DNA of 64,000 nucleotides from Clostridiales bacterium Firm_16. GTDB lineage: Bacteria; Bacillota; Clostridia; Saccharofermentanales; Saccharofermentanaceae. This document shows positions 36,643-44,497 of the stretch, piece by piece. Each line of letters begins with the position of its first letter. Position 1 is the first letter of the stretch. The notes under the pieces were generated by a model, which was not told the origin of the DNA, did not search any database, and saw nothing but the letters and a program-made list of their open reading frames with translations. The position numbers were made by a program, and so were the translations under genes. The DNA is taken from positions 24,648 through 88,647 of the forward strand of contig LVAV01000111.1 of the NCBI GenBank assembly GCA_001604185.1, in the 5' to 3' direction.

Positions 36643-36747
36643 AGGAGCACCTTCCTTTCTTTCTCTAACTTTCATTTTTCAGTTCCTCAGTTTTTCTAGA
36701 AATAACTCTTACGTATATACGACGATGCGTTTTCAAATTCTGTTGCA

Positions 36748-36781
36748 AAAAATTTTCACCCCGGAATATCCGAGGTGAAAA
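36748..36781 (-). terminator. Intrinsic terminator after the alpha/beta hydrolase gene
   Basis: A TTTTCACC/GGTGAAAA stem (36753-36760 with 36774-36781) with inner CGG/CCG pairing is followed on the minus strand by a T-rich run. It is 55 bases past the stop at 36836. Confidence 0.8.
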
Positions 36782-36835
36782 AGAATACACGATGACGTGC
36801 TGAAGTTCTTTTGAATACGTAATATCAGGGAGATC

Positions 36836-37927
36836 TTAACGCTTCACCAGCGTGACCTTTTCTTCCTGGATCTTCATGTCGACGTCTTGCCCCTTAAGGT
36901 ATTTGTCGAAGAACATGAGATGGCATTTGCAAAGATTTGTGTGCATGACTGCCGGCGGAAGTTTGCCGACAGATACCGGGATCGCAAACTTCAGATCTGT
37001 AAAACCTAAGTGCTTCATTTGCTTAAAGACAGCGGAATACACATCAGACTGAATATCCAGGAAGCAGCGAGTGACAACTTTGTAGTTTTCTTCGCTGGTG
37101 ATATTCATAAAGGGATAACGAAGCACTGTATCTCCGAATTCACCGAAAAGACCGCCGTCGATATTGATGCCGCACTTGTAGTGATCGGTTCTTCTGCATA
37201 GTGCATAGGCCGTATCGCCGCCGAAGGAATGGCCCGTGAGCCCGACGCCCGCCGGCAGGTCGATCATGTCTGCGAAGTTCTGAAGAACATATTCCCGGAC
37301 GATGTCGGTGTCTTCCGCCCAGGCGTCGAGACGACCGAACATGTAGCTGCTGTACTTGTGCTGGAATGCATCGAAATTCCGGAACAGCTCTTCGTCGGTT
37401 CCTTTCTTCTTTATCATGCGAAGCATAGCGATCAGACCCGGAATAAAGGGCTGCGTATTCCGCTTCGTGATCTTCTTATCTTTCTTAAGGACCGTGCCGT
37501 CATCGTAGACTGTTACCGAAGCTTCGTAGGGATGCTCAAGGGTCACGACGACATATCCGTGGGAAACAAGATCCAGGCACAGGAAAGAGTTCTGCTCTTT
37601 GAAAGATGTATATCCGTGATTGTAAATGACCAAAGGAAACTTCCCCTCTGCGGGCGCCGCATCCGGGTAGCATTCAGAAACATTCTCGCCATTGGCCGTA
37701 CGCTTCTCGTAGTTCTGCTTCATGGCTTTCGCCTGTTCCCGGTTCATGTACTCGGCTTTCTTCCGGTTCTTCACATCTTCTGCATCCGCTGGATACCAGA
37801 TCCGGCAGGACAATCTACGGATCTCGTCGGTATGACCATCCAGGATCTCCTTCTTTCCCGTATTCACTGTAAAAGTTCTCGTTCCGACTTTATACTCTCC
37901 TGTCGGCAATGGACGTGTTGCTTTCAT
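36836..37927 (-). CDS. Alpha/beta hydrolase, platelet-activating-factor acetylhydrolase-like
   Basis: A 363-residue cytoplasmic hydrolase. The nucleophile elbow is GHSFGG (Ser about 233), the oxyanion part is 'YNHGYTSFKEQN', and a possible Asp is in 'GINIDGGLFGE'. The N-terminal 'LSCRIWYPADA' and the overall layout recall PAF-acetylhydrolase/dienelactone hydrolase relatives. No signal peptide is seen. It overlaps the TetR regulator by four bases (ATGA), so the repressor and enzyme are made together and probably answer to the same ligand. The substrate, perhaps a lipid or ester drug, is unknown. Confidence 0.8.
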   Translation of the reverse strand: MKATRPLPTGEYKVGTRTFTVNTGKKEILDGHTDEIRRLSCRIWYPADAEDVKNRKKAEYMNREQAKAMKQNYEKRTANGENVSECYPDAAPAEGKFPLVIYNHGYTSFKEQNSFLCLDLVSHGYVVVTLEHPYEASVTVYDDGTVLKKDKKITKRNTQPFIPGLIAMLRMIKKKGTDEELFRNFDAFQHKYSSYMFGRLDAWAEDTDIVREYVLQNFADMIDLPAGVGLTGHSFGGDTAYALCRRTDHYKCGINIDGGLFGEFGDTVLRYPFMNITSEENYKVVTRCFLDIQSDVYSAVFKQMKHLGFTDLKFAIPVSVGKLPPAVMHTNLCKCHLMFFDKYLKGQDVDMKIQEEKVTLVKR

Positions 37928-38589
37928 ACTTCTCCTCCCAGTAAAAAGATCATGGTCTTGGCATGGACTTCAAATAGTTTTCTCGGATCATACTTTACTT
38001 TCATGGGCCCGTGATTATAGCAGGCGCTGATGATACAGTTCATCTCGATTCCTGAATATACGGAAGCGGAATACTTGAGGATCTCTTCCGGACTCACCCG
38101 GGGCTTAAACGCCCCGCTACTAATGGCTTTCTTCATCAGCTCTCCCATCTTCTTGGTAAGGTGTTCCAGGTTTCCTTCTTCCGTAATGGTTCCTAAGATC
38201 TTAGCCACTCTCTCCGGCTCATTGATCGCCAGTACCGACAGGTCGAAATTCAGTTTCTGGACGGACAAAAGGTTCTCTTCCATATTCCTTCCCAACATGT
38301 CGCAGATCGCATAGGCCACCTCGCTGACACTCATCTGATCGACTTTCTCGAAAATCCTGTCCGTCTCTTCGGTAATGTTGAAGCGGCTCCGCATCTCCAG
38401 GATCACATCTCGCAGGATCTCATCCAGATCTTTATAGAATCTGTAGATCCCGCCCTGGGAAAGACCGGTCTCTTCGATGACATCCGACATGGTCACCATC
38501 TGCACCGGCTTACGAAGACATACGTTATAGCATGCATCCACGATGCTCTTCTTCTTATTCTTGATATATTCTTCCGTAACCTTCGGCAT
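37924..38589 (-). CDS. TetR family transcriptional regulator
   Basis: A 221-residue TetR repressor. The N-terminal helix-turn-helix is 'VTMSDVIEETGLSQGGIYRFYKDLDEIL' (about 30-57), followed by a helical ligand-binding domain. The ATG at 38589 has GGAG six bases upstream and gives the standard short TetR leader; a reading from 38649 has no ribosome binding site. It is co-translated with the hydrolase. Two palindromes in its promoter are the probable operators, consistent with self-repression and ligand induction. Confidence 0.9.
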   Translation of the reverse strand: MPKVTEEYIKNKKKSIVDACYNVCLRKPVQMVTMSDVIEETGLSQGGIYRFYKDLDEILRDVILEMRSRFNITEETDRIFEKVDQMSVSEVAYAICDMLGRNMEENLLSVQKLNFDLSVLAINEPERVAKILGTITEEGNLEHLTKKMGELMKKAISSGAFKPRVSPEEILKYSASVYSGIEMNCIISACYNHGPMKVKYDPRKLFEVHAKTMIFLLGGEV

Positions 38590-38603
38590 ACATCTCTCCG
38601 TTA

Positions 38604-38675
38604 AAAATGAATCCGGTTTCATTTTAATTCGTGTCAGGATGCGTGTCAATATAAAAATGAAGATTGTTTCATTTT
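38604..38675 (-). promoter_or_regulatory. TetR-hydrolase promoter with two identical-arm palindromes
   Basis: On the minus strand, TTGACA (38644-38649), 17 bases and TAAAAT (38621-38626) form a near-perfect promoter. Two perfect palindromes with the same arms, AAAATGAA-N6-TTCATTTT, lie at 38604-38625 (overlapping the -10) and 38654-38675 (just upstream of -35). Their centres are 50 bp apart, nearly five helical turns. The spacers differ (TCCGGT and GATTGT on the plus strand), so the arms are specifically conserved. Confidence 0.9.
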
Positions 38676-38733
38676 TCTTGCATCGACGCAGTTTTAATCT
38701 GAATTCCCGAAACCCCTTCCCCGACCGAACAAC

Positions 38734-38768
38734 AAAAAAAGAGAACCGGGTCTTCTTTCCCGGTTCTC
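38734..38768 (-). terminator. Strong intrinsic terminator of the small RNA candidate
   Basis: A perfect 10-bp stem GAGAACCGGG/CCCGGTTCTC (38741-38750 with 38759-38768) with an 8-base loop is followed on the minus strand by seven T (38734-38740). No gene stops directly upstream of it: the kinase gene ends 240 bases away. Confidence 0.9.
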
Positions 38769-38906
38769 CGTGTTAGAGGGTGGTATTATGTTTTTAGAGG
38801 GTTATGTAAATGTGTGAGTCACAGCCAATGTCTCGTTACGCTGTGATAATCTGTGTTCGCTTCCTTTCTTTCTCCTTTTTCTCGAAGCACTTTGTTCGTG
38901 CTTCAT
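38734..38906 (-). ncRNA. Candidate small regulatory RNA with two CCCTCTAA motifs
   Basis: Between the TetR promoter and the kinase gene lies a transcript-like unit with no convincing protein. Reading the minus strand, a likely -10 (TAAGAT) ends at 38913, giving a start near 38906. The RNA would open with a 7-bp hairpin GAAGCAC/GTGCTTC (38884-38904) and have a second stem CACAGC/GCTGTG. It then exposes CCCTCTAA twice (38794-38801 and 38773-38780, 21 bases apart). It ends in a perfect 10-bp stem GAGAACCGGG/CCCGGTTCTC (38741-38768) with seven T. C-rich single-stranded motifs complementary to AGAGGG are typical of Gram-positive small RNAs that bind ribosome binding sites. A 34-codon ORF (38802-38906, Arg/Lys-rich) overlaps it but has no ribosome binding site. 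Confidence 0.55.
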
Positions 38907-38912
38907 GGTTAT

Positions 38913-38965
38913 ATCTTACCGACAGAAGGTAAAAACATCGTCAAAGGAAGGTTAAGAAAGGTTAA
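38913..38965 (-). promoter_or_regulatory. Promoter with tandem TTAACC repeats (response-regulator-like site)
   Basis: On the minus strand, TTAACC occurs twice with a 10-base period (38960-38965 and 38950-38955; GGTTAA on the plus strand), followed by TTGACG (38938-38943) and TAAGAT (38913-38918). The spacing from TTGACG to TAAGAT is 19-20 bases, too long for an unassisted promoter. Direct repeats on one face of the helix upstream of a weak -35 are typical of OmpR/PhoB-family activator sites. Confidence 0.45.
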
Positions 38966-39007
38966 AGATTTTCCGCTCGCAAAAAGGACCTCACTCCCCT
39001 GTAACCC

Positions 39008-39505
39008 TCAGAACAGTTTCTCGAAGATCGCCTGCGCGATTCTCTCCGAAGCTGCCGCGCTGGTGTCCACCGTCAGATCGTATCCATCCTTCGGGAAAAG
39101 ATAAGTAAAGGACGCTTCCGCGGAACCGACGCATCGGTCGCCTCGTTCCTGCTCTCTCTTCTTCAACACCTCAAGCGGACAGGTGATCCGCACTTTGCTT
39201 ACCACACGCGGAGCCATCCGATCGATGAGCTCGTTAAAGATCCGCTCGCTGGTGATCACGTGGTCGATGATGATCCCAACCCCCGCGTCATATAGTTCCA
39301 GAACCTTGTCGCACATTTCCCCGGAGATCTCGAAGACATCGTCCTCATAGATCGTTTCCGAAGTCGACACCTTCATGAAATCATCGATGGATACGACTTC
39401 ATATCTATCCCCGGTCTTCTCCGCGATATAATTCTGCAAGTTTCTGGACAACGTGGACTTTCCGCTGCTGGAAGGTCCGTTTAATAAGATGATTTTTCTA
39501 TCCAT
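39008..39505 (-). CDS. Chloramphenicol phosphotransferase-like P-loop kinase
   Basis: A 165-residue P-loop protein. Walker A is GPSSSGKST (10-18), and 'EVVSIDDFM' carries the Asp expected as catalytic base in chloramphenicol 3-O-phosphotransferase. Lid-type arginines are in 'PLEVLKKREQERGDR'. The family phosphorylates small hydroxyl compounds, and the best-known member inactivates chloramphenicol in its producer. The ATG follows AGGGGTAG. It starts 22 bases after the MFS exporter's stop, so exporter and kinase form an operon. A drug-resistance role is suggested by this pairing. Confidence 0.8.
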   Translation of the reverse strand: MDRKIILLNGPSSSGKSTLSRNLQNYIAEKTGDRYEVVSIDDFMKVSTSETIYEDDVFEISGEMCDKVLELYDAGVGIIIDHVITSERIFNELIDRMAPRVVSKVRITCPLEVLKKREQERGDRCVGSAEASFTYLFPKDGYDLTVDTSAAASERIAQAIFEKLF

Positions 39506-39527
39506 ATTTCTACCCCTATATTCTCAA

Positions 39528-40814
39528 TCATGAATCTGCATAATGAAATTTTTTTAATTTGTTTCCGAAGGCAAGGCACACCACAACACCTGCAATACCC
39601 AGGATAAACATCATGAGCGCCGCGCCGGAACTCTTCCCCGATCCGAAAAGAAGACTGAACACACCTGTCCTGCCCTCCATAAAAGGTTCGCAAACATAGT
39701 CTACCAGAAAACCGCCAAGCAGGCGTCCGATCGGGATGGTGAAGAACTGTAGCGTATTCCGGCAGGCATACACTCTCCCCTGCAGATTCTCGGGGATCGT
39801 GTTTTTCATGATCACATTCTGATTCGTACTCATCACCGGCACGAAGATCCACCCGAGGATCTGCCCGATACACCAGACCACCGGACTTCTGGAAAAAGCC
39901 AGCAGGAAGTTCTCGGTTCCCAGTGAGAAAAGCATGCTCAGATAGATGACCCGCACCCGGTTCTTTGGCTTGCCCATCACCGTGGCCAGCACACTTCCGA
40001 TGACCATGGCGATTCCGGCGCAGGACGTCACGACACTCAGAACACCGTTTCCGCCTCGCGGATTCGGGATCACATATGCCGGTAATACCGCGTCAAAAGC
40101 AGACGCCACGAGATTTACACCTGCCATGAACAGGATCACGTAAAGGATCATGGGGGTCTTCTTCAGATACACAAGTCCTTCCTTGGCAAGCTGAAGCACA
40201 CTGCCCTCCGCCTCCTTGTCTGTGGATGCCTTAGGGATGTCGATGAAGAACGCTAGTGCTACGAAAGCAACAGCGAAGGATGCCAGATCCACGGCGATGA
40301 CTGCCTCCAGACCTGCAATCCCATATAAAGCCGCAGCAATGATCGGATTCCCGATGGAAATCAGAGACCGCGACAAAGACTGCAGTCCGCCGGTCTTCTG
40401 GTAATACTCCTTCGGCACGATCATGGTGTAGGCCACTTCCGAAGCCGGCTGCTGCACCGTATTCATCAGGCCCGACAGAAAATTGATCAGATACAGATGC
40501 CACACGCACAGCACATCCGTCTTATAGAGCACCAGCACCACAACCGTACTTATGGCCGCCAGCACATCGCAGATCAGCATCGTTTTCTTCTTATCGAATT
40601 TGTCGGATATGGCTCCGGCAAAAATACTCATCACGACATACGGCACATAGGTACAGATCGTCAGTGCCGCAGTACCGAGGGCCGACCCGGTCTTCTCGTA
40701 GAGCCACAACGTCAGCGCGAAGGCTGTAATGGCACTTCCAAGCTGCGACAGACTCTGCGTACTCCAGAGGATATAGAAATCCCGTAATACGTTCTTGGAT
40801 TGATTCTTATTCAT
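39528..40814 (-). CDS. MFS multidrug/macrolide-type efflux transporter
   Basis: A 428-residue major facilitator with 12 hydrophobic segments. It begins 'DFYILWSTQSLSQLGSAITAFALTLWLYEKTGSALGT', characteristic of the MefA/enterobactin-exporter-like group. The inter-helix motif 'GAISDKFDKKKTML' (G-x-x-x-D-x-x-x-R/K-K type) is present. AAGGAGC lies eight bases before the ATG. It is followed by the chloramphenicol-phosphotransferase-like gene and preceded by two very short ORFs with ribosome binding sites, a layout seen with inducible antibiotic-resistance genes. The exported compound is unknown. Confidence 0.85.
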   Translation of the reverse strand: MNKNQSKNVLRDFYILWSTQSLSQLGSAITAFALTLWLYEKTGSALGTAALTICTYVPYVVMSIFAGAISDKFDKKKTMLICDVLAAISTVVVLVLYKTDVLCVWHLYLINFLSGLMNTVQQPASEVAYTMIVPKEYYQKTGGLQSLSRSLISIGNPIIAAALYGIAGLEAVIAVDLASFAVAFVALAFFIDIPKASTDKEAEGSVLQLAKEGLVYLKKTPMILYVILFMAGVNLVASAFDAVLPAYVIPNPRGGNGVLSVVTSCAGIAMVIGSVLATVMGKPKNRVRVIYLSMLFSLGTENFLLAFSRSPVVWCIGQILGWIFVPVMSTNQNVIMKNTIPENLQGRVYACRNTLQFFTIPIGRLLGGFLVDYVCEPFMEGRTGVFSLLFGSGKSSGAALMMFILGIAGVVVCLAFGNKLKKFHYADS

Positions 40815-40834
40815 TTTTCTTTGCTCCTTAATCT

Positions 40835-40870
40835 TTAGTCATTGTTAAAGAAGCAAAACCCGAGGATCAT
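40835..40870 (-). CDS. Leader ORF 2 of the MFS exporter operon (11 codons)
   Basis: On the minus strand, GGAG (40878-40881), seven bases and ATG (40870) open an 11-residue peptide MILGFCFFNND that stops at 40835, 20 bases before the exporter ATG. Its spacing is ideal for translation. It is too short to be a protein gene and is likely a regulatory leader. Confidence 0.5.
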   Translation of the reverse strand: MILGFCFFNND

Positions 40871-40892
40871 TTTATTTCTCCACACAGACTCC

Positions 40893-40931
40893 TCAAGCCC
40901 TGCATGGAGCATCTACAACGCAACGTCTCAT
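40893..40931 (-). CDS. Leader ORF 1 of the MFS exporter operon (12 codons)
   Basis: On the minus strand, AAGGAG (40939-40944), seven bases and ATG (40931) open a 12-residue peptide MRRCVVDAPCRA ending at 40893, 22 bases before the second leader ORF. Paired short leader ORFs upstream of an antibiotic exporter recall translational attenuation, in which drug-stalled ribosomes expose the downstream ribosome binding site. Confidence 0.5.
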   Translation of the reverse strand: MRRCVVDAPCRA

Positions 40932-41034
40932 CCTCAATCTCCTTATATACTCGAGATCAACTCGTAATTCTTCTTGTATCATGATAGCACTGTTGCGACA
41001 GCCTGTCTTTGAACTGATAATATAAGAGACAGTC

Positions 41035-42747
41035 TTAGTCTTTGTCTGCCATCTCCAGCACCTTCAAGAGCGTCTGATCCCACTCCATCCGGGCATTGTA
41101 TTCGTCGACATCTACGCCCTGCGCGTCAAGTTCACGGCGCTTGTTAAACTCCTCTACCGTGAAATGGATATAGATATCCGGTTCTGACCCATAGTAAGAG
41201 TCCTCCGGATAGGACACGTTCACCGTCGGAACATATGTGAACATAAACCGGCTCTCCGGCAGATAACAGTTAAAGGGGGAACCGCAGACCCCTTCTCCTT
41301 TCGTATTGGTCCCGACGATTACTGCCTTATCGTAACGGGAACAGAGCTGTGTCAGGATATCACCTGAAGAGAAAGTGGTCTGCGATGTCAGAACGTACAG
41401 TTTCAGATTCCTCTTCGCCTTCCCTTCGACGTTGAAGTTTTCGGTGTAATAGAAGTATTCATCATCGAGTTCTTGCTTACGATCCATTACGATCGTGTAG
41501 AACTTGTTCTCATAATACTTCTTGGTATAGTCATTCTTCTTGCCGACTACCTTAGAGCTGTATTCCACATCATGGCTGAAGAGTGTCGGGAGGAGCAGCT
41601 TGTGACAATAGTCGCGATCCCCGCCTCCATTCTTGCGAAGATCCAGGATGACTGTATCCGCATCTGCATTCTCGATCGCCTTATTCAGGTCAACGACCAG
41701 TCTCTCTCCTTCCGTCAGATCACAAGCATAGGTATCCAGATATACAAGATGTCTTCCTGCATCTTCTGCGATCCTGTACGTATGTGGAACATAATCCGCA
41801 GACCAGATATCCGTGGTTTTCTTCTCAGATGATTCGCTCTCATCTGCGTTCCCACTCATCTCCGGATAGGCAACGGATTTCTCCATGAGAGCCAGATCGA
41901 AACCCGGATCCTCATAAATATCCATTGTGATCCGTGAACCGTCAGGCATCAGGATCTCCGCCGTATGCTTTTCTCCGATACCGTCATTGAAGATCAGATT
42001 GGTCCTGAAAAAACGATCATTACCGCTGTCATATGAAACATGGAAAATCTCCAGGAACTCAAAGCACATATCTTTGGGATCTTTCCCGTCAACCGAGATC
42101 AGTTCTCCCCCCGCGTGATCACACACCACTTTTCTCTTACTGCCAGATGATCCGATTCCGATGTATTTCCCGTCAACATAGGAAAAAGCAATGACTCCGT
42201 AATCATCATATCGGGCGACATCGTCACGGAATTCCTCATTCCACGAGTAGCAATAATCCTTCATTTCCTGAGTCGCGAAGGATTCCGTCATACTGAAACC
42301 ATTATTCACCATTCTTTTATAGCTAGGTAATCCCATAGCATTATGCTCACCGGGAAGAACCGTCAGGAAGAAGGAGAGATACGAGTAATACTCATATTCC
42401 GTTTTGGACTGGAGGACATAGTTCCTGTATTGCTGATAGATATCTTCATAAGAGATCCCGTATACTTGCTCGAAGAGTTCTTTCTTCGGATTCTGCAGGC
42501 AGACCAGATCGTACATGTAATCAAAGTCTTTCAACCGTTGTTCCTCAGTCAGTGTCGTCCCGACAAGAGAATACCCGGTGTCCGCCATCATGAAATCATT
42601 CTTTTCTTTCCACTTAAGCGTCGGAAGATATTTCAGATACATGACCAGCGCCACAATACTGCCCGCCAGGATCAGCACACCCGGTATACCAAGACTGATC
42701 AACAGGATCTTTCTCTTCTTGCTCCGCTTTTTCTTCTCCTTACTCAT
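41035..42747 (-). CDS. S41 family (C-terminal processing) peptidase-like membrane protein
   Basis: A 570-residue protein with a basic N-terminus, one membrane helix at about 17-40 and an outside S41-like domain. The S41 signatures are 'TVILDLRKNGGGDRDYCHKLL' and the nucleophile region 'VLTSQTTFSSGDILTQLCSRYDKAVIVGTNTKGEGVCGSP' (Ser near 455). There is no PDZ domain, as in tricorn/IRBP-like members. ATG 42747 is preferred; the ORF can be read from a TTG at 42765. The ribosome binding site is weak (GGGGATGG). It is probably a cell-surface serine protease of unknown target. Confidence 0.75.
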   Translation of the reverse strand: MSKEKKKRSKKRKILLISLGIPGVLILAGSIVALVMYLKYLPTLKWKEKNDFMMADTGYSLVGTTLTEEQRLKDFDYMYDLVCLQNPKKELFEQVYGISYEDIYQQYRNYVLQSKTEYEYYSYLSFFLTVLPGEHNAMGLPSYKRMVNNGFSMTESFATQEMKDYCYSWNEEFRDDVARYDDYGVIAFSYVDGKYIGIGSSGSKRKVVCDHAGGELISVDGKDPKDMCFEFLEIFHVSYDSGNDRFFRTNLIFNDGIGEKHTAEILMPDGSRITMDIYEDPGFDLALMEKSVAYPEMSGNADESESSEKKTTDIWSADYVPHTYRIAEDAGRHLVYLDTYACDLTEGERLVVDLNKAIENADADTVILDLRKNGGGDRDYCHKLLLPTLFSHDVEYSSKVVGKKNDYTKKYYENKFYTIVMDRKQELDDEYFYYTENFNVEGKAKRNLKLYVLTSQTTFSSGDILTQLCSRYDKAVIVGTNTKGEGVCGSPFNCYLPESRFMFTYVPTVNVSYPEDSYYGSEPDIYIHFTVEEFNKRRELDAQGVDVDEYNARMEWDQTLLKVLEMADKD

Positions 42748-42823
42748 AACGACCCATCCCCGCAATCATGCAATATGGTCGTATTATACTCTTGCTTCGG
42801 GAAGCCTGTCAGTAGTTCGGGTC

Positions 42824-42843
42824 AAAAAAATCTGAAAAGATTT
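42824..42843 (-). terminator. Short AT-rich terminator-like hairpin
   Basis: AAATCT/AGATTT (42828-42833 with 42838-42843) is followed on the minus strand by a T run into 42824. It overlaps the stop of the decayed gene remnant and may end the transcript of the C26 hydrolase. Confidence 0.5.
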
Positions 42844-43030
42844 ACATCTTTTCCGTCTTCGTGAAAATCAGATGATTGAAGAAAGCCACTTTCTTATACT
42901 CTTCTATCGTATTCGCTTTGGTTGCCAAACATACTGTTCTCAACAATATCGTTTAGAAGATCCAGCGCCGCTTTCGGGTCATCGCTCTGCACAGCCGTAG
43001 CCAGTGCCCTGCCATATATACTCCTAACAG
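42842..43030 (-). pseudogene. Frameshifted remnant of a small coding region
   Basis: Downstream of the C26 hydrolase, the minus strand shows coding-like sequence in two frames. One frame gives 'GRALATAVQSDDPKAALDLL' then 'NDIVENSMFGNQ' and stops at 42894. The next frame carries on with 'NTIEEYKKVAFFNHLIF' and 'TKTEKM' to a stop at 42842. Joining them needs a single one-base shift near 42915. There is no start codon in good context. It looks like the 3' end of a decayed gene; the parent family is not recognised. Confidence 0.35.
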
Positions 43031-43035
43031 AAACA

Positions 43036-43743
43036 TTATTTGTTATCCATTGCTTCGACGAAAGCCCGAAAGATTTTCTTGCCGTTTGCATCCGTCTTGA
43101 AGGAGAATTCCGGATGCCATTGCACCGCCCAGAGAAAACGATTCTCCGGCCGGTATAAAGCTTCGACCAGCCCGTCCTCCGACTCGGCCATAACCGTTAA
43201 TTCAGGAGACACTTTCTTCACCGCCTGGTGATGGTAACTGTTGACCCGGATCCGCTCTTCGCCCAGACATTTGAAAAGCGGTGTATCCTTACCGATCTTC
43301 ACTTCGTGAACCGGTACATCGTAGGGAGGTATCTGATGGTGTTCCGTAGCAGAAGGAAACTGTGTCGGCAGATCCTGATACAGTGTTCCGCCCAGCGCCG
43401 CGTTTACGAACTGGATCCCTCTGCATATCCCGAGAAGTGGTTTATCCATCTTGATCGCATCCCGAAGCACTTGCGTCTCCATCTCATCTCTGCGGGCACA
43501 GCATGCAACTTTTCCTTCCAAAGGTTCTTCACCGTATATCTCAGGAGTGACATCGTGTCCGCCTGTCAACAGGATTCCGTCGCACATGGCGACAAGCCGA
43601 TCGATCTCCGCGGCATCTTCACTCAAAGGAAAAATGATCGGGGTCGCCCCGGCTTCTTCCAGTCCTTCCAGATACCCCGGCAGCATCCACAGGCTCTCCT
43701 TCTCGTCATCCCATAAAGGCATTACGCCAACGATTGGTTTCAA
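43036..43743 (-). CDS. Gamma-glutamyl-gamma-aminobutyrate hydrolase family (peptidase C26)
   Basis: A 235-residue class I glutamine-amidotransferase-like hydrolase of the C26/PuuD group. It has the catalytic Cys in 'PLLGICRGIQ' (Cys107), the early 'ILLTGGHDVTPEIYGEEP' and the His-Glu pair in 'AVQWHPEF'. Such enzymes cleave gamma-glutamyl amides in polyamine or glutamyl conjugate breakdown. The start is TTG at 43743, unusual but fixed by GGAGG seven bases before it and by the conserved N-terminus 'KPIVGVMPLW'. It is not part of a visible polyamine cluster. Confidence 0.88.
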   Translation of the reverse strand: MKPIVGVMPLWDDEKESLWMLPGYLEGLEEAGATPIIFPLSEDAAEIDRLVAMCDGILLTGGHDVTPEIYGEEPLEGKVACCARRDEMETQVLRDAIKMDKPLLGICRGIQFVNAALGGTLYQDLPTQFPSATEHHQIPPYDVPVHEVKIGKDTPLFKCLGEERIRVNSYHHQAVKKVSPELTVMAESEDGLVEALYRPENRFLWAVQWHPEFSFKTDANGKKIFRAFVEAMDNK

Positions 43744-43877
43744 ATCCGTTTCCTCCAGAAATGGTTTTCCGTTATTATATCAGCATTATAGCAGAAGTCA
43801 GGTTTTGCACGGAATCGGTTTATCCCATACGACAGATACTCAGATCACGGGCTTCCCGTCCCATCGCGGCGAAATCA

Positions 43878-44375
43878 TCAACTCTTAACGTATCTGATCT
43901 CCCGCTTATTCCATCGCTTGAAGATCTTATCCTTGCCATCGAGATGGTAGTTGTTTTTCTCGTAAAAACTCCGCCCCATTCCGTTTTCTTCCAGGACCCA
44001 GATGACGTATTCCGTGCTTCCTTTTTCTTTGCCTGCATTCTCGAAGAACTGCAGCATTTCAGAGCCGGCACCCATTCTCACATAATCAGGATCAACATAG
44101 ATAAAATGCAGTTCGAAGGCATTCGTTTTATCCTCGTCTTCGCACATGCCGATACCCATCATGCCCTTGATGATCCCTGTGTCAGGATCCTCGTTCACAT
44201 ATAATTTGAAACGGTTTTCAGAAATCCATCTCTGATAAACGGGAATGCGGTTTTCTACAGATAGATCCTTGTATAAACATACGTCCGAAACAACATTTCT
44301 ATATGCAAATCTGCTGCTGAAAACTTCAATCTCGGCAATTCTGCCCGCGTCATTTACTGTTGCTTCACGAATCAT
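43878..44375 (-). CDS. GNAT family N-acetyltransferase
   Basis: A 165-residue acetyltransferase. It starts 'MIREATVNDAGRIAEIEVFSSRFAYR', has 'ELHFIYVDPDYVRMGAGSEMLQFF' (R/Q-x-x-G-x-G type, here RMGAGSEM) and ends with 'GRSFYEKNNYHLDGKDK'. The GAGGTGA ribosome binding site is close to the ATG. It resembles enzymes that acetylate amino groups on small molecules or protein termini. Its acceptor is not evident. Confidence 0.85.
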   Translation of the reverse strand: MIREATVNDAGRIAEIEVFSSRFAYRNVVSDVCLYKDLSVENRIPVYQRWISENRFKLYVNEDPDTGIIKGMMGIGMCEDEDKTNAFELHFIYVDPDYVRMGAGSEMLQFFENAGKEKGSTEYVIWVLEENGMGRSFYEKNNYHLDGKDKIFKRWNKREIRYVKS

Positions 44376-44497
44376 ATCCGTTCACCTCACTATAAAGATC
44401 TTATGTAATCGTTCTGTCCGACTACATGTTTCAATTGTAGACCAGTACCCTCACTATACCAAGAAAGTAATAGTATAATCGGCCTCGAGTCAAAAGT

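Noticed and set aside
38802..38906. A 34-codon Arg/Lys-rich peptide gene
   Set aside because: The ATG has no ribosome binding site and would coincide with the predicted transcript start; the structured RNA explanation fits better.
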